Positions 58,575 through 60,625 of a stretch of 60,625 nucleotides of DNA are shown here, piece after piece. Made by a program: the position numbers and the translations under genes. Position 1 is the first letter of the stretch, and every line of letters starts with the position of its first letter. Source of the stretch: Actinomadura roseirufa (lineage in GTDB: Bacteria > Actinomycetota > Actinomycetes > Streptosporangiales > Streptosporangiaceae); assembly GCF_900659635.1 (NCBI RefSeq), contig NZ_CAACVB010000020.1, forward strand, positions 1 through 60,625, in the 5' to 3' direction. The notes beneath the pieces are model-generated. The model did no database searches. It worked only from the letters and a program-made list of their open reading frames with translations, and was not told the origin of the DNA.

Positions 58575-60625
58575 TTGACCCGTCCGACGCCGTCCCGGCC
58601 GAGGGACCGCGGGACAACCCGTACGGGACGCGCGGTGCTGGCCGCCGGGCTGGCGACCGGCTTCGCGCTCGTCCCGCTGGGCTGGCTGCCGGGCTCCCCG
58701 GTGCCGGCCGCGCACGCCGACCCCGCCGTCGACCCCGCGAGCGCCGCCCGGCAGGCCAAGCTGGTCGACCAGGAGGACCAGCGGATCATGCAGACGCGGT
58801 CCGTGCTGACCGCCATCCTGCAGATCGGCGGGCAGGCGACCGCGCAGTGGAAGCGCCCGCAGATCTTCGGCTCCGCGCAGGGCAAGACGCTGGTGCTCCC
58901 GCAGCAGCCCACCGGCAAGCCCTACACCCTGGCCGACCTGAAGCGCTACGGGGGCAAGTACTTCCAGCGGCTGCCGGACGGCTCGTTCCTGCTCGGCATC
59001 CACGTGTTCGTGTCCGACGGCGCGGGGCTGCTGCTCGCCAACCCGTCCGGCGGTCCGCTCGTCCTGCGGATGGGCAGCATGCCGGGGGCGTTCGCCTCGA
59101 TCGTCAGCTTCGGCGGCACGATCAAGATCGAGGGCAACCAGCGCAACCCCGTGCAGATCACGAGCTGGAACACCGCGACGCGCTCGCCCGACACCGAGGT
59201 CGTCGACGGCCGCGCCTACATCCGCGCGGTCGGCGGCGAGTTCCGGATGAAGTACGCCCGGATCTCCCACCTCGGGTTCTGGAGCGGCCGGACGGGCGGG
59301 ATCGCGCTGACCGGCACCGACCGTCCGGCGAGCGCGGCCAAGCACCTGAACAAGGACCAGCGGCACGCCAACAAGAAGAAGCGGCTGCAGAGCCAGAAGA
59401 ACGCCGGCAACGGCGGCGGCGGCAACGGCGACATCGAGACCGAGACGCCCGGCGGCGACGGCGGGCCCGGCGGCACCGCCACGCACGTGCCCGCCGCCGA
59501 CCTCGTCACCGGCTCCATCGACAACAGCCTGATCAGCGGGGACGCGTTCGGGCTGTTCGTGTCCGGCTCGAACCAGACGCAGGTCACCAACAACAAGATC
59601 GAGAACAGCCTGGTGAACGGTGTCGTGATGCACCGGTTCGCCAAGAACGCCAACATCTCCAACACGACCGTCGTCGGCAGCCGCGGCGACGGGTTCGTGC
59701 TGTCGCGCGCCACCGAGAAGGTCCGCGTCACCAACTGCACGGCGGAGAAGAACGGCCACAACGGCTTCACCGTGAACGGCGCGGCGCTCGCCGACGGCCC
59801 GTCGGCGTCCGGTGAGTCGCTGGAGAGCTTCGGCGACAGCTCGATCAACAACAGCCTCGCCAAGGACAACGGCCACTACGGCATCGAGCTGCTCGGCGGC
59901 GACAAGCTCTCCGTCCAGAACAGCAAGGTGATCGGCGGCGACATGGGCATCGTCGTGCGGTCCGCGGCGACCCAGGTGCAGATCTCCGGCAACCAGCTCG
60001 CCAAGCAGGTCAGGCAGGGCATCTCGCTGCGCGACGGCGTCAAGGACGCGAGCCTGGCCGGCAACACCGTCGACGGCGCGCGGACGGGCATCTACCTGCG
60101 CAACTCCTCGGGCAAGCTGGTCGGCAACGTCATCCGCGGCGCCACCCAGCACGGCATCACGCTGATCGGCTCGGCGGGCGGCTCGCAGATCCGCGACAAC
60201 AGCCTGAGCGGGCGCGGCACCAGCCCGGTCAGCACCGGCCGGTCGAGCGGCCGCATCACCCGCGACGACAACAACACCGACGGCTGGACCGACACCGCCT
60301 CGCTGTGGATGAAGGCGCAGCGGTACCTGACGCCGCTGAACGTCATCTGGGCGGTCGTGTTCACCGTCGTCATCTTCTCGATGATCCGGGCCCGCAACGG
60401 CGGGCTGCGGATCGGGCGCACCGGCGTCCACCCGTACACGCTCCAGGCGCCGATGGAGAAGCGCCCGGTGTACAGCCTGCCGCGCCGCCAGGACGCCGCG
60501 GGCTCCGGTCCCGGCCGTCCGGTCGGGACGGGCCCGGGACGCGCCCCCGGCCCGGCCCACGCTCCGATGGCCGGTGCCCGCGCGGCCGCCGTGGCCGGGC
60601 AGTCCGGCGGCTCGGCGGACCCGCT
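58575..60625 (+). CDS. Secreted right-handed beta-helix protein with C-terminal membrane anchor (runs off window)
   Basis: The frame starts at TTG 58575, one base after the synthase stop, and is open for 683 codons to the window end. An Arg-rich n-region and the core AVLAAGLATGFALVPLGWLP form a signal peptide. Strand-turn repeats of the parallel beta-helix type fill residues 170-560: NSLISGDAFGLFVSGSNQTQ, NNKIENSLVNGVVMHRFAKN, NSKVIGGDMGIVVRSAATQV, NTVDGARTGIYLRNSSGKL. A Lys-rich linker with GGGGNGD splits them. A membrane helix (LNVIWAVVFTVVIFSMI, about 591-607) precedes a Pro/Gly-rich cytoplasmic tail. The fold is that of polysaccharide lyases and epimerases such as AlgG; catalytic residues could not be assigned. 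Confidence 0.88.
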   Translation, partial: MTRPTPSRPRDRGTTRTGRAVLAAGLATGFALVPLGWLPGSPVPAAHADPAVDPASAARQAKLVDQEDQRIMQTRSVLTAILQIGGQATAQWKRPQIFGSAQGKTLVLPQQPTGKPYTLADLKRYGGKYFQRLPDGSFLLGIHVFVSDGAGLLLANPSGGPLVLRMGSMPGAFASIVSFGGTIKIEGNQRNPVQITSWNTATRSPDTEVVDGRAYIRAVGGEFRMKYARISHLGFWSGRTGGIALTGTDRPASAAKHLNKDQRHANKKKRLQSQKNAGNGGGGNGDIETETPGGDGGPGGTATHVPAADLVTGSIDNSLISGDAFGLFVSGSNQTQVTNNKIENSLVNGVVMHRFAKNANISNTTVVGSRGDGFVLSRATEKVRVTNCTAEKNGHNGFTVNGAALADGPSASGESLESFGDSSINNSLAKDNGHYGIELLGGDKLSVQNSKVIGGDMGIVVRSAATQVQISGNQLAKQVRQGISLRDGVKDASLAGNTVDGARTGIYLRNSSGKLVGNVIRGATQHGITLIGSAGGSQIRDNSLSGRGTSPVSTGRSSGRITRDDNNTDGWTDTASLWMKAQRYLTPLNVIWAVVFTVVIFSMIRARNGGLRIGRTGVHPYTLQAPMEKRPVYSLPRRQDAAGSGPGRPVGTGPGRAPGPAHAPMAGARAAAVAGQSGGSADP

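Noticed and set aside
57308..58918. A 536-residue minus-strand open frame opposite the GT2 gene.
   Set aside because: It is antisense to all GT2 catalytic motifs and has shadow-like composition.
58464..60560. A 698-residue minus-strand open frame opposite the beta-helix gene.
   Set aside because: The plus strand encodes a signal peptide, beta-helix repeats and an anchor with proper codon bias; the antisense protein is Val/Ala/Arg/Asp-rich without domains.

Overview
The window is very GC-rich actinobacterial chromosome, most like Actinomadura or another Thermomonosporaceae/Streptosporangiales genome. The markers are a BldC ortholog, a DUF3073 protein, a valine dehydrogenase, purF/purM and purS/purQ/purL in the order usual for sporulating actinomycetes, a sterol-carrier family protein, GTG/TTG starts and strong third-codon GC. 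No rRNA, tRNA, CRISPR array, phage or insertion sequence could be supported. The genus is inferred, not shown.

Layout. 1-9.1 kb: start of an HNH/DUF222-type gene, a nucleotidyl-cyclase-like protein, a methyltransferase, a complete LpqY-SugA-SugB-SugC-type sugar (probably trehalose) ABC importer, and a COG4315 lipoprotein. 9.3-17.9 kb: an Arg-rich repetitive membrane protein, pyrD, an SDR, a two-part methyltransferase, and a divergent ArsR/MFS pair with clear operators. 18-23 kb: amidase lipoprotein, small hypothetical, LacI and TetR regulators, bldC. 23.3-31 kb: conserved hypothetical, valine dehydrogenase, DUF3073, SanA/ElyC-like protein, purM, purF, DUF4190 protein. 31-38.6 kb: kinase-gene debris, sterol-carrier protein, a large Ser/Thr kinase, a secreted subtilisin and a secreted coiled-coil cell-wall protein. 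38.7-45.5 kb: purL-purQ-(anti-sigma-like ATPase)-purS, then a beta-helix membrane protein. 45.6-56.7 kb: a WXG100-like large protein, a lipoprotein, a three-gene 2-oxoacid dehydrogenase operon, an OmpA-family lipoprotein and an acyl-CoA dehydrogenase. 57.3-60.6 kb: a synthase-type GT2 glycosyltransferase coupled to a secreted beta-helix protein that runs off the end.

Working together. The pur genes give most of the FGAR-to-AIR part of purine synthesis plus its committed step. Valine dehydrogenase and the E1a/E1b/E2 operon can connect branched-chain amino acid breakdown to acyl-CoA, with the acyl-CoA dehydrogenase nearby. The amidase, SanA-like protein, OmpA-family lipoprotein and secreted cell-wall protein form a loose envelope theme.

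The most striking property is repeat birth. At least six intergenic stretches are filled with degenerate tandem repeats, each with its own unit (18, 18, 13, 12, 9/12 and about 143 bp). Several genes (purL, the kinase, the MFS gene, pyrD, the 37.6 kb secreted protein) carry in-frame expansions of the same style, always in multiples of three. PurL has gained an N-terminal extension of about 360 residues this way. A 250-bp inverted duplicate of the kinase gene lies 2.1 kb from its source.
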